From the NCBI RefSeq assembly GCF_000173775.1, contig NZ_ACCD01000018.1, positions 20,136 through 84,135 on the forward strand: 64,000 nt of DNA. Direction: 5' to 3'. This document shows, piece after piece, positions 55,350 through 64,000 of the stretch (within the stretch, counting starts at the first letter, position 1; every line of letters begins with the position of its first letter). The position numbers and the translations under genes were made by a program. The notes below the pieces were generated by a model. It was not told the DNA's origin. It ran no database searches and saw only the letters and a list, made by a program, of their open reading frames with translations. Origin of the DNA: Yersinia rohdei ATCC 43380. Lineage in GTDB: Bacteria > Pseudomonadota > Gammaproteobacteria > Enterobacterales > Enterobacteriaceae.

Positions 55350-55425
55350 GCCAAGAGGCCAACACCAGGGAAATCGTTAATATGCTAATTATTTTACATC
55401 CAACCTATTATCACGATGTGATCTG
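55311..55425 (-). ncRNA. ArcZ-like Hfq-dependent small RNA
   Basis: On the minus strand the 18 bases at 55375-55358 read GATTTCCCTGGTGTTGGC, identical to the conserved 3' seed of the E. coli sRNA ArcZ as I remember it. About 10 nt later a perfect 10-bp stem (55349-55340 with 55328-55319, loop 11 nt) is followed by TTTTTTTT, the 3' end expected of an Hfq sRNA. No ORF lies upstream for this terminator to serve. The 5' end is not fixed: TTGACC at 55431-55426 with TAATAG at 55410-55405 is a candidate promoter with a short 15-nt spacer. ArcZ regulates rpoS and flhDC in E. coli. Confidence 0.75.
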
Positions 55426-55431
55426 GGTCAA
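55410..55431 (-). promoter_or_regulatory. inverted repeats upstream of the ArcZ-like sRNA
   Basis: ATCACGATGTGAT (55410-55422) is a perfect 5-3-5 inverted repeat. Overlapping it, TTGACCCAGATCAC (minus strand, 55431-55418) matches the FNR consensus TTGAT-N4-ATCAA at 8 of 10 positions. An oxygen-linked control would parallel ArcA control of E. coli arcZ; this is inference. Confidence 0.35.
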
Positions 55432-55863
55432 ACTTTTTATGTAATTACTGCATTTATTACACAAATCATATTGTTGTGAATTTGTAATTATTTTGTGGTG
55501 CAATTTGAGTGACTCTAGGGAACAATACCTCGGATGGATAAAATAGTAGCCTGCGCTCTTACCCGGCCGACGTATTGACTAATGGCATGGATAATATTCA
55601 CGGCATTAAGACGGATGCTTGAATTACTGCAGACTGGCAGAAGAATATCCTACAGTAGAATCCTAAGAGAATATAATTAGTTATTAAATAACCTAGGAAC
55701 GATTAAAAATAACCTGGCTTTCCCAGTATTAAATACCGCCCAAGATACTCCTTTCTTATGGCGATAATTGATTTCGCACCGGTAAGCAAAAAATCACCCA
55801 CAGACTTATGTAACAATTCGAAGCTATATTTATTGTTCAAATCAGTTGTTATAGGTGATTGTT
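55432..55863. other. intergenic region right of the sRNA
   Basis: AT-rich, no gene seen. It should hold the promoter of the small secreted protein gene that follows and possibly distal control sites of the sRNA, such as the TGTAATAAAT/CAGTAATTAC direct-repeat-like stretch (minus strand, about 55460-55440) that loosely resembles an ArcA box. Confidence 0.3.
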
Positions 55864-56172
55864 ATGAGAATTAATTTGATGCTATTTCTTTTCTCTCTCC
55901 CTGTTTTTGCTTTTTCCAAAGAGCCGCTCCCCCTTTTGGCGGTACCGGCAATAATGAAAGTCTCAGAGGCAGTTTGTAGTAATCGTTATGTGGAAAAAGA
56001 ACGAATTGCCTGCATGAAATTAGTCGATTTATCGATTTTACAGGCCTATTGGGCCGGCCAGATGAAAAATACCTGCTCCTCAAAATTTGATACATCAAAA
56101 CCGACCTGCGTTAATGTTAAAAGGCTGATAAGTGCATTAGACAGTATGGGAGGGCAGTATCTTGAAGAGTAA
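55864..56172 (+). CDS. small secreted cysteine-containing protein, unknown function
   Basis: A 102-aa protein with a clear signal peptide (MRINLMLFLFSLPVFAFS), so it is probably periplasmic. The mature part has four cysteines (CSNRYVEKERIAC and CSSKFDTSKPTC), which could form two disulfides. I do not recognise a family. ATG 55864 has AGG upstream; a GTG three codons earlier is possible. Base composition is AT-rich like the surrounding accessory block. It is convergent with the glycosylase gene. Confidence 0.7.
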   Translation: MRINLMLFLFSLPVFAFSKEPLPLLAVPAIMKVSEAVCSNRYVEKERIACMKLVDLSILQAYWAGQMKNTCSSKFDTSKPTCVNVKRLISALDSMGGQYLEE

Positions 56173-56212
56173 TATAAAGAATTAATTATCTTTATTAAAC
56201 GCGCTGTCAGTA

Positions 56213-56821
56213 TCACATATTTTCTTCATGGGATAATGCCCATAGATAAAGTGAGGCTGTCGTCCCATAGGGTGCATAGCGGCGGCGGTATTTTTCAAAA
56301 CGTTCGCGTGGTAATGTTTTATGGCGATATAAGTTCATCATGCCACGGCGAATTGCCAGGTCGCCCCAACTGAGCACATCCGGACGAGAAAGTGAAGATA
56401 TGAGCAGCATTTCCGCTGTCCAAATACCTACGCCATTAAGACTTGATAGCTGAGTAATGACCTCATTGTCAGGTAGCTGGGATATGGCCAATAAATCCAG
56501 TGAGCCATTAAGTGCTGCATCGGCAGCGCCTTTAATATATCCGGCTTTTCTCATGGTCATACCGCAGGCTTGAATAGCCTCTATTGGCGCTGCTGCAATT
56601 GTCATTGGTGTTACTGTACCCAGTAATGTCACTAGCCGTGAATTAACGGTCTGAGCCGCTTTAACCGAGATTTGCTGGTCTACAATATTTCTTATTAGCG
56701 CGGCAAATAAATCTGGGGATAATGGGCGAGCTATCATTCCTAATCTCTCGATAGCCGCCGCCATTTTTTTATCTCGCTTTTTGAGATGATTAATTTCTGT
56801 TTCGCCATAGCTATAAAACAT
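56213..56821 (-). CDS. DNA-3-methyladenine glycosylase II-like protein (HhH-GPD)
   Basis: A 202-aa base-excision repair glycosylase of the HhH-GPD superfamily. It shows IRNIVDQQISVKAA (substrate pocket helix), the helix-hairpin-helix LSSLNGVGIWTAEMLL and the catalytic aspartate in LSWGDLAIRRG. It lacks the N-terminal domain of E. coli AlkA (282 aa), like the shorter AlkA forms. ATG 56821 has GGAG upstream; GTG 56836 is an alternative. No link to motility is evident. Confidence 0.82.
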   Translation of the reverse strand: MFYSYGETEINHLKKRDKKMAAAIERLGMIARPLSPDLFAALIRNIVDQQISVKAAQTVNSRLVTLLGTVTPMTIAAAPIEAIQACGMTMRKAGYIKGAADAALNGSLDLLAISQLPDNEVITQLSSLNGVGIWTAEMLLISSLSRPDVLSWGDLAIRRGMMNLYRHKTLPRERFEKYRRRYAPYGTTASLYLWALSHEENM

Positions 56822-56909
56822 ACCTAAAAACTCCACTGTGATATCAACCCAGAATTGACAGCATAGCCTTAACTCTGGTTATTGCACAGTCTGTATCTGC
56901 CAATGGAAG

Positions 56910-59879
56910 TTATGCGGTCTGCGCTAACGAGATATTGTGATGCCCTATCTTTTGCAGTAAGTCTGAAGCGTCAATAATATCTACTTTATCCGCTGGCAGA
57001 TGAGCAATGGCATAGTCATACCAGATACCGGATTGCAGGAATAAAATAAACAATTCTCTGTCCAAATGATTCTCATTTACCATATTAACCATGATATTAA
57101 GTGCTTCAGATAGTAACTTCCCAGGTTTATAAGGGCGGTCGGCGGCTGTCAGGGCTTCAAACACGTCGGCAATAGCTATTATCCGAACCGGAATACTCAT
57201 CTGTTTATAGGTAAGCTGATACGGATATCCTTTACCATCCATTCGTTCATGATGCCCGCCGGCAATGGTCGGTACATTCGCCATAGTGCGAGGGAAGGGG
57301 AGCTTTTTCAGCATGATAATAGTCTGCATAATGTGTTCATTTATTTTATAACGATCTTCTTCCGTCAAGGTTCCACGCCGAATACTAAGGTTGTAAATTT
57401 CACCGCGATTATAAAGAAAGGTTGGTTCTGGTAATTTGAAATCATAAAATTCTGAGCGTTTATTTCTGTGGTCGCGGTAAATTATATGTTCCTCTTTATC
57501 TGCCAGTAGTGGTTCTTGTACAGGGAGAGATGCCGTAGGGTGTCTGGCTTTACGAACCTGCTCTTCTGGGGCAATACCGGCTTTATCATCTAATGTTCTC
57601 ACCCAATGATAACCGGCAATATGCTGGATACGGGCGAGGGCTTCGTCAGACATAAATTCACTGCCAATATTACAGCTGGCAATAAAGTAAAAATCTTCAT
57701 CTAACTGGCGTAATTCATCAGCCAATAATTGCTGCTCAACTTCACCGGCAGTAACAGAGGCATAACGACGTAAAAAGGTAATTTCTTTCTCACATTTTAA
57801 GACTTCAAATCTCATGCGTATCTCATGAATCCGGTCATAAATTAATTCCAATTTGGTTGATTTATCCACCACAAATTCCGGCGTGGTTATCTTGCCACAG
57901 TCATGTAACCAACAGGCTGTATGCAGTTCTTCCCATTCATCTTCTGATAAATTGAAGTTAGCGAAAGGCCCTTCTTGCACATTAACGGCAGCTCTGGCCA
58001 GCATTTCGGTTATTTCTGGTACGCGCTGGCAATGCCCACCGGTATAAGCACTTTTGGCATCTATTGCGCCGGCAATCAGTTCAATAAAGGCGTTGAGTAG
58101 ATTTTTTTGTTCTTGTAATAATTGTTGAGTTTCTACCGCAATGGATAGGCTACCAACCAACGCATTAACTAACTGAACTTTCGAGCGCTCACGTTCAGCA
58201 TTTAAAATATAAGGATTAAATAGCAGTAAAAAACCTAATAGCTGTTCATCATGTGCTTTCATTGGTACAGCGATAAAACGTAATGGCAAATAAGGTTGTA
58301 GGAAATCTTGCAGTTGATTAAGGATATTATCTTTATTCAATGTCCCGGTAATAGTATTCCCCTCCAACACGGGTCTAAAGGTGGCAAAATTATTTTCTGT
58401 GATTTGCAATGAAGACATGTCGGCAACAGAGATAGTTTCGCCATGCCAGCGAAAGGCTGTTGGAGTAAATATGCCCTTATTTTTATCGGCCAGAAAGATA
58501 ATCCCTCCGGTCATGGCTGCAATATTAGTCGTTTCACTCAGCAAACCCTGCATCTGCCGGGTAAAATTATTTTCAGATGTCAGCATATTACCCATTGAAA
58601 TAAACTGCTTCAGTGTTAACTTCATTTTTGACATAGATTTATGCAGTTCATCTACTTCTTCAATTACCGAGTGTTCTAACTCGCGATCCTCAAAATATAA
58701 ATTACTGATGGCGTCAGCATCTTGACGAAGACGAATAAGGGGTTTAGATATTTTTCTTGAAAAATACCAGACCACTGGCAAGCTGAGTAGCAGCAGGATA
58801 AATGCAATAAATGTCGAATGGTTACGAATGGAATTGGCATCCGCCATCAGGTAACTGGCCGGTGTGGCAATAACCAACTGGTATTTATTACCACCGTTAT
58901 TAATGTCTACAACTGAGCCAAACCAGGATTGGTTTTGTGCTTCAAACATGATGCTATGGTTATTATTATTGCCTGCTGTGGCCTTATCTGAAGGGGTATT
59001 TTCATAAACGTTAAGCAATGTCTGTAATACAGGAACATGTTTGTCTGCATTGAGGGTACTTACAGCATCACCTTTAACTTTGGGTAGGCTGGCGATAACC
59101 TCACCACGAGAGTTAATAATGATTGCCTGACTGTCGGGTGCTAAATTTTGTCTTATTAAAAATTGTGATAAAGATGCGAGAGAAACATCCAACCCGATAA
59201 TGGACTGTTTATTTTCCGCTTGACGGCTATAAGTAAAACCAGCCTCACCTGTACCTTTGAATATATAAATAGGGGAGGTTACTAATGTGGGGGAGGCCGA
59301 GGCCAGAATAAACCAATCTCTGCGCCTTGGGTCATAATTATCATTATCCTTGGGTATAACAGCGATGACTTGTTGTTGTTTATTCAGATAAATAAATTTT
59401 TTCTCCGGCAAACTATCAAGGAAACGGTTACTTTGAACCATCCACTCAGCATCTTCTGGAGCATGAAACAATAAACGGTTGGCTTCTGTCAGCCGCCGTA
59501 ACATAAATAAATCGCCGTTAGGATAAGCGCTATATACAGCACTTGCGTAGTCATTCTGCTTCAGAATTTCAATAAACTTACCGACAAAATTCATTCTTTG
59601 TTCAAGAGTCGCTAATTCGGTAATTTGCATGCTGGCAAGAATATTAACAGACATTATCATTGGCCGGGTTACTGCATCCAACTCAGCGGCAATGGCCTCG
59701 CCCGTTTTTTGATACTGTCTATTGGTGCTGATTTCAGTCAATTTAGTCAGTTGGTGATGACCGTAAATAATAATTACGGTGCCGATTGAAACAATTAGCA
59801 CCGTAAAAAGCACCGCAATTTGGATGTGTAAAGGATAGCGGCTTTTTAACCCGAACAGCTTGCTTAGCATCATAACCAT
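56910..59879 (-). CDS. membrane HD-GYP cyclic-di-GMP phosphodiesterase with Cache sensor
   Basis: A 989-aa two-transmembrane signalling protein. Helix 1 about 17-39, a large periplasmic Cache-type sensor (about 40-350, with YDPRRRDWFI and GLDVSLASLSQFL), helix 2 about 353-372, HAMP-like linker, a GAF-like domain (about 440-590) and an HD-GYP domain with HD659 (HDCGKITTPEF), an N-terminal GGHCQRV and GGHHERMDGKGYPY. The HHE, HD and GYP signatures look complete, so an active c-di-GMP hydrolase is likely, which would favour swimming. Three in-frame ATGs crowd the start (59879, 59873, 59870). Confidence 0.88.
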   Translation of the reverse strand: MVMMLSKLFGLKSRYPLHIQIAVLFTVLIVSIGTVIIIYGHHQLTKLTEISTNRQYQKTGEAIAAELDAVTRPMIMSVNILASMQITELATLEQRMNFVGKFIEILKQNDYASAVYSAYPNGDLFMLRRLTEANRLLFHAPEDAEWMVQSNRFLDSLPEKKFIYLNKQQQVIAVIPKDNDNYDPRRRDWFILASASPTLVTSPIYIFKGTGEAGFTYSRQAENKQSIIGLDVSLASLSQFLIRQNLAPDSQAIIINSRGEVIASLPKVKGDAVSTLNADKHVPVLQTLLNVYENTPSDKATAGNNNNHSIMFEAQNQSWFGSVVDINNGGNKYQLVIATPASYLMADANSIRNHSTFIAFILLLLSLPVVWYFSRKISKPLIRLRQDADAISNLYFEDRELEHSVIEEVDELHKSMSKMKLTLKQFISMGNMLTSENNFTRQMQGLLSETTNIAAMTGGIIFLADKNKGIFTPTAFRWHGETISVADMSSLQITENNFATFRPVLEGNTITGTLNKDNILNQLQDFLQPYLPLRFIAVPMKAHDEQLLGFLLLFNPYILNAERERSKVQLVNALVGSLSIAVETQQLLQEQKNLLNAFIELIAGAIDAKSAYTGGHCQRVPEITEMLARAAVNVQEGPFANFNLSEDEWEELHTACWLHDCGKITTPEFVVDKSTKLELIYDRIHEIRMRFEVLKCEKEITFLRRYASVTAGEVEQQLLADELRQLDEDFYFIASCNIGSEFMSDEALARIQHIAGYHWVRTLDDKAGIAPEEQVRKARHPTASLPVQEPLLADKEEHIIYRDHRNKRSEFYDFKLPEPTFLYNRGEIYNLSIRRGTLTEEDRYKINEHIMQTIIMLKKLPFPRTMANVPTIAGGHHERMDGKGYPYQLTYKQMSIPVRIIAIADVFEALTAADRPYKPGKLLSEALNIMVNMVNENHLDRELFILFLQSGIWYDYAIAHLPADKVDIIDASDLLQKIGHHNISLAQTA

Positions 59880-60197
59880 CCCAGAAGATTATTTTTTAAT
59901 CAATTTTAATCATAGAATGCACTCGGCTAACTAGCATATTTCCTATTTAACAGTGAGTTATAATTAACTTAATGATTAAGATGGTTTTTTTGATATGAAG
60001 GCGAGATTATTGGATGAAAAGACTAATGGCCAAGCTAAATAAAATGTTTTAACGCGTGGAATATCTAAAAGCAGTGTTTATCAGCCTAACCCATTAACAG
60101 CAAAAGGATATAGGTAAACTTGGGGCAGGGCAGTGGATATGTTTGTTGGCTAGAGATAAATCATCTAGAGTAAAAGATATTTGGCATTCTTACAGAT
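59880..60197. other. intergenic region between AraC-type and HD-GYP genes
   Basis: 318 nt, AT-rich, between two leftward genes. It should hold the HD-GYP promoter. I searched it for a sigma-28 promoter and found none. Confidence 0.4.
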
Positions 60198-61088
60198 TTA
60201 TATAGAGTCTAAATCAGGAATTGAGAGATTTAAATAATCATGATAGACGAGGGGCGGCGGATCATTATCGGGTGGTTGCACACGATGATGACCTCGAATA
60301 GCCGTGGGAGCAAAACCAAAACGTTTACGAAAACGTTCAGCAAAACGTGATGCGCTCTCGTAACCCACTTGGCTGGCAATTAATGAGATTGGCCAATCTG
60401 TCCCTTGCAACAAGCGTAATGCGCTGGTCATCCGGACATCAATCATTAAATCACGTAGTTGTATATTTTCAGCAGCTAATTTTCGTCTTAATACGACTTC
60501 GCTCATTGCCATATGGGCGGCGACCTCATAGGCTGACCATATTCTGTGTGGATCAATAGCCAGGCAGCGACGCACTTTTTCACTTAATGACTGACTCTCA
60601 CTGAGTATAAATTTGACGCCCAGTTGAGCCAACCAAAGAAATAATTCAAGCATACGGTGTCTGATGATAGCTGGCGGAATATCACCCGCATCGGAGAGCG
60701 CTTTAAAGGTATTGCCGAAAGTATTAATAAATTCGGGTGCTACATTACGTACCGGCATTACCTTTGGAATAACCCCAAGGCCAGCAGATGCGGGATGATT
60801 GGCAAAGGTTGCTATTAGGCGAGGATCACACCGGAGTTGATGACTAAAAAATAGCCCATCATCCGAGATGCTATTAATGATATCAATTGTTTGACCACTG
60901 CTGACTGCAACTATTTCGCCTGATTTAACAATACACTCTTGATTACCCCAGCGGATAAGTTTGTGTCCACGATTAACCATAATGAGTAATGGATGCTCAA
61001 TATAGACTGAGGCGAGCAGTAACTCTGAGTGTTGAATAATATGTGCCGAACTACCTACACCAGGGCAAAAATTAATTGAACGTTCCAT
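60198..61088 (-). CDS. AraC-family transcriptional regulator
   Basis: A 296-aa regulator. The N-terminal part (about 1-170) is a cupin-like sensing domain; the C-terminal part has two helix-turn-helix motifs (YEVAAHMAMSEVVLRRKLAAE and SLIASQVGYESASRFAERFRKRFGFAPTAIRG), the second being the AraC signature. The 25-residue Pro/Asp-rich tail after it is unusual. Target and ligand are unknown. It lies upstream of the HD-GYP gene on the same strand and could control it. Confidence 0.85.
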   Translation of the reverse strand: MERSINFCPGVGSSAHIIQHSELLLASVYIEHPLLIMVNRGHKLIRWGNQECIVKSGEIVAVSSGQTIDIINSISDDGLFFSHQLRCDPRLIATFANHPASAGLGVIPKVMPVRNVAPEFINTFGNTFKALSDAGDIPPAIIRHRMLELFLWLAQLGVKFILSESQSLSEKVRRCLAIDPHRIWSAYEVAAHMAMSEVVLRRKLAAENIQLRDLMIDVRMTSALRLLQGTDWPISLIASQVGYESASRFAERFRKRFGFAPTAIRGHHRVQPPDNDPPPLVYHDYLNLSIPDLDSI

Positions 61089-61366
61089 CGATATTCATTT
61101 CACAATTATTAACCTAAGAATATCATTACGCTTTGAATTGCAGACTAGCAACTTATTTTAATAGAAAATCCAAAGCAACTGACTATTTTAGCGAAAATAA
61201 TTTATTATGAGAATAATAGTCAGTTAGATATGAGCGATTGTTACTGCCAATATAATTCCATGTTAAAAAAATGATGGTGGTTGAATATTATTGCTATGTT
61301 AATGATTTCAATTGCAAGTGACAGTTTTGCTAAAGCTCGATATATAGCGACGGCGTAAACTGTAGG
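61089..61366. other. intergenic region between fliT and the AraC-type gene
   Basis: 278 nt, AT-rich. A 25-codon frame from a TTG near 61280 (NIIAMLMISIASDSFAKA) resembles a signal peptide but ends at once; I do not call it a gene. No terminator for fliDST was recognised. Confidence 0.35.
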
Positions 61367-61729
61367 TTATTGTGTTTCACCTAGCAATAATGCATGGTCA
61401 GGAAACTGACCATAGGTATTATTAACTGCCTGTTGTCGGGTGGATTGACCGACTAACTCACTCAATGTATCGAGGCGCTGTTGTAATAAGCGTTTAATTT
61501 CGATTTCATTATCTAAAATCACTCTTAATTTCTCACGTAATAACTCTTGTAGTACTAGCGATGAGCACGAAGAAATAGTGAGTTTAGCAGTGTGTTCAAC
61601 CGCTTTAAGGTAAGTCATTTCGAGATCAACCAGCGCATCCCAATTGCCCTCGGTCGCCAGCATTAACATTTGCTCACTGAGGGTCAGGATTTGTTGATAA
61701 TCGGACAAAAGGTGCTGGTGACGTTCCAT
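61367..61729 (-). CDS. fliT: FliD chaperone and FlhDC antagonist FliT
   Basis: A 120-aa helical chaperone for the cap protein FliD that also inhibits FlhDC. Family positions are recognisable in [26 protein letters not shown] and the C-terminal [16 protein letters not shown]. It is the last gene of the leftward fliDST operon. Confidence 0.88.
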   Translation of the reverse strand: MERHQHLLSDYQQILTLSEQMLMLATEGNWDALVDLEMTYLKAVEHTAKLTISSCSSLVLQELLREKLRVILDNEIEIKRLLQQRLDTLSELVGQSTRQQAVNNTYGQFPDHALLLGETQ

Positions 61730-61740
61730 TAAATGGGGTC

Positions 61741-62139
61741 CTAATCAGGTTGATAATTGGGGCCGATTTGCCGCCAGGCATCCGCAATATTTTCGAGCAA
61801 AGCGAGCACTTCGGTAATTGCCTGTTCGTCATTATGCAAGTTGGCATGCAGCAAGCGCCGCGACATATAGTCATATAAAGCTGACAAGTTCTGCGCCAGC
61901 TCACCGCCTTTTTCCATATCAAGACCTGCACTCAGTCCATTATCAATAATGTTAATGGCTTTAGAAAGTGCAGCACCTTTGGCTGGGATATCTCCCTGAT
62001 TCATCAAGATGCGGGCACGAACCAGGGCGCTCTGCGCCCCGTCGAATAGCATCACGATCAATTGATGTGGGCTGGCGCTCATTACACCACTTTCCATGCC
62101 TACTTGTGCGTAAGCTTGCACCCCTGATCGATTGTACAT
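61741..62139 (-). CDS. fliS: flagellin export chaperone FliS
   Basis: A 132-aa helical chaperone that keeps flagellin unfolded. It has the flagellin-binding N-terminus ([27 protein letters not shown]) and [12 protein letters not shown]. 10 nt downstream of fliD. Confidence 0.95.
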   Translation of the reverse strand: MYNRSGVQAYAQVGMESGVMSASPHQLIVMLFDGAQSALVRARILMNQGDIPAKGAALSKAINIIDNGLSAGLDMEKGGELAQNLSALYDYMSRRLLHANLHNDEQAITEVLALLENIADAWRQIGPNYQPD

Positions 62140-62149
62140 GTCCTATCCC

Positions 62150-63550
62150 TTATGAAGAAAATTGCTTAGTTAAGAAGCTGATAGTACTGTTCATGGACGT
62201 CATCATTTTATCCAATTGAGTAAATTGCGTTTTATAACGCTCAATGGTTAATGCAATGCTAGCCGTGGTTGCAGTGACTTGAGTATCCAGATTCTTTAAT
62301 GACTTATTGATGCCATCAGTAGCACTTTTCAGTGTGCCCTTAGTGGCATCCAATACAGTATTCAGCAAGTTATCAGTTTGGGTTGCAAATCCAGTCTCTT
62401 TGCCATCACCAACAAAGAATGCCACCACACCATTTGGCTTCTCGGTTAAGGCTTTATCCAATTTAGTTGAATCTATCGTCAGTTTGCCTTTGATATCTTG
62501 TGTAATACCCAGGCTGGCTAAGGTATTCACATCGCCAGGTTGCGCAGATGCCAATTGACTTTTTAACTGGGTCTGGATACTGCGCAATGTGCCATCACCC
62601 ACCAGAGCACCATTATTTGCTGACTGATCTTTACCCTGTTCAACCGCCGTATATTGGGTGAGTGAACCAAAAGTGGTTTGCAATGAGTTATAAGCGTCAA
62701 CCCAAGTTTGAATGGCTGTTTTCATCGCGGTGCTATCGCGCGTGATGCTCAATGATTCTGGCTCATTGGTCTTGGTTTTGGCTTTCAGTGTTAAGGTAAC
62801 ACCTTGTGGTGCATCGGTAATGGTATTGCTTTGGCGATTAATTGCCACACCGTTGACTGTCAGTTCCGCATTTTCTGCAGCCACTTTTTGTGTCAGGCCA
62901 CCGCTGCCACCGGTGCTACTTGGTGTGTAATTAAGAAAGTCATTTAAAGTATCATCACCAGTGACACTGATGGTCATTTCTGACTGAGTACCGGTATCTT
63001 TCGACGTTAACGCCAGATAATAGGTATTATCATCCGCTTTCATGATACTGGCACTAACACCGCCTTCTTTTTTATTAATGGCATCGCGGATGCCCGTCAG
63101 TGAGGTTTGGTCACTAGTCAGGGTGACTTCAAGCGGATCTTTTGTGCCAGGTTGGGTGATGGTGATCGTCCGTGAGGCATTATCATTACCTAGCTTATTG
63201 GTCGCATTGGGTACCTCTGCTGACAATAAGGATTGCGCTTTCGCCAGGTTAGTGACTTCGATAGTATAACTACCTGCACTGGCCGCACTATCAGTTACAG
63301 CACTGAATGCTGTGTTCGTGCTACTTACGGCAGTAGAGCTTAGCTTGTCAGCTTTTTTCAGTGCGGCTGAAGCGGTTTCTACTTTTGCCAGCGCACTTTG
63401 CAAAATACCATAAGCGGTAAGTTTGCTTTTATAACTTGTTTGCTGTGTGGTCAGCGGGGTTAATCGTGCTTGTTCAGCATTTGATAAACTCGTCAAAAGA
63501 GAACTTAGCTCTAATCCTGATCCTACGCCCAGCGAACTGATACTTGCCAT
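62150..63550 (-). CDS. fliD: filament cap protein FliD (HAP2)
   Basis: A 466-aa cap that folds flagellin into the filament. The N-terminus (ISSLGVGSGLELSSLLTSL) and the C-terminal helix (RYKTQFTQLDKMMTSMNSTISFL) match the family; the middle is Thr/Ser-rich and variable. Preceded by its own sigma-28 promoter and divergent from fliC. Confidence 0.95.
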   Translation of the reverse strand: MASISSLGVGSGLELSSLLTSLSNAEQARLTPLTTQQTSYKSKLTAYGILQSALAKVETASAALKKADKLSSTAVSSTNTAFSAVTDSAASAGSYTIEVTNLAKAQSLLSAEVPNATNKLGNDNASRTITITQPGTKDPLEVTLTSDQTSLTGIRDAINKKEGGVSASIMKADDNTYYLALTSKDTGTQSEMTISVTGDDTLNDFLNYTPSSTGGSGGLTQKVAAENAELTVNGVAINRQSNTITDAPQGVTLTLKAKTKTNEPESLSITRDSTAMKTAIQTWVDAYNSLQTTFGSLTQYTAVEQGKDQSANNGALVGDGTLRSIQTQLKSQLASAQPGDVNTLASLGITQDIKGKLTIDSTKLDKALTEKPNGVVAFFVGDGKETGFATQTDNLLNTVLDATKGTLKSATDGINKSLKNLDTQVTATTASIALTIERYKTQFTQLDKMMTSMNSTISFLTKQFSS

Positions 63551-63584
63551 GTCTAATCCTTAATATTCAAGTGTCGTTACCGGG

Positions 63585-63611
63585 TTATCGGCCAAGGGAT
63601 GGAAAAGTTTA
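63585..63611 (-). promoter_or_regulatory. sigma-28 promoter of fliDST
   Basis: Read leftward: TAAACTTT-N11-GCCGATAA, 15 of 16 consensus bases, about 30 nt before the fliD start codon. Confidence 0.92.
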
Positions 63612-63713
63612 CACATAAAATAGAAATTATGATGGGTAGAATAGCAGGGGATAACAGAGTGCTATTTGCGGCATTGACATGCCTGTTAGTGGCAATATTC
63701 CAAAATAGTTAAT

Positions 63714-63740
63714 TAAAGGTTTGGCCAAGCCCGCCGATAT
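63714..63740 (+). promoter_or_regulatory. sigma-28 promoter of fliC
   Basis: TAAAGGTT-N11-GCCGATAT, 14 of 16 consensus bases with exact spacing, about 65 nt before the fliC start codon. Confidence 0.92.
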
Positions 63741-63812
63741 AAGTTGTAACGGTAATAAACCGTGGGCGGTGAGCCCGAACCATAATCTAACAGAATTTAA
63801 GGAATACCTACT

Positions 63813-64000
63813 ATGGCGGTCATTAACACTAACAGCTTGTCTCTGCTGACTCAGAACAACCTGAATAAATCCCAGTCTTCTTTAGGCACCGCCATTGAGC
63901 GTTTGTCTTCCGGTCTGCGTATCAACAGCGCAAAAGATGATGCAGCGGGTCAGGCGATTGCTAACCGTTTCACTTCTAACATCAACGGCTTGACTGTGGC
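63813..64000 (+). CDS. fliC: flagellin FliC, 5' part (cut by window edge)
   Basis: The first 62 codons of flagellin. The D0/D1 N-terminus is diagnostic: [20 protein letters not shown], then [31 protein letters not shown] lies about 11 nt before the ATG. The gene runs off the right edge, so neither its full length nor possible tandem flagellin genes can be judged. Confidence 0.96.
   Translation, partial: MAVINTNSLSLLTQNNLNKSQSSLGTAIERLSSGLRINSAKDDAAGQAIANRFTSNINGLTV

Noticed and set aside
61280..61357. 25-codon signal-peptide-like frame before fliT
   Set aside because: TTG start, no mature domain and no terminator or operon context.

Overview
This window is a chromosomal segment of an enterobacterium, most probably a Yersinia species close to Y. 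enterocolitica. The evidence is the protein sequences, the single continuous flagellar and chemotaxis cluster (split into several loci in E. coli), and short palindromic intergenic repeats of a type I recall from Yersinia genomes. Genus is my inference; no database was searched. 

Layout. The left edge (1-1210) holds the first codons of a gene that is probably lacZ, a near-consensus lac operator, and a LacI-type repressor lacking the C-terminal tetramerisation helix. Next come a cold-shock protein gene with a cspA-like leader (about 1510-1688), dsrB, and a chemoreceptor gene with its own sigma-28 promoter. Positions 4650-8814 form a magnesium-starvation locus: a perfect PhoP box, a leader of about 470 nt with two mini-ORFs, mgtC, a third mini-ORF and mgtB. 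curA and uspC follow. 

From 11.2 kb to the right end lies the flagellar regulon: flhDC (CRP site at -71.5, RcsAB box just after the inferred start point), motAB-cheAW, two receptors (Tsr-like and Tap-like), cheRBYZ, an inserted subtilisin-like protease gene, flhBAE, flgNMA, flgBCDEFGHIJKL, then leftward fliRQPONMLKJIHGF, fliE, an accessory block (54.8-61.4 kb), fliTSD and the start of fliC. FlhD4C2 should switch on the basal body and hook operons; candidate sites are seen before flgB and fliE. FlgM holds sigma-28 until hook completion. Six promoters of the form TAAAGTTT-N11-GCCGATAA were found by eye, before the 2473 receptor, tsr, flgM, flgK, fliD and fliC. fliA itself is not in the window. 

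The accessory block between fliE and fliT holds an unannotated leftward small RNA gene with the 18-nt core of the sRNA ArcZ and a strong terminator, a small secreted cysteine-containing protein, an AlkA-type glycosylase, a two-transmembrane HD-GYP phosphodiesterase and an AraC-family regulator. The most interesting items are the ArcZ-like sRNA, the triple mini-ORF architecture of mgtCB, the protease gene inside the chemotaxis-flagellar operons, and repeat elements inserted within flagellar operons.
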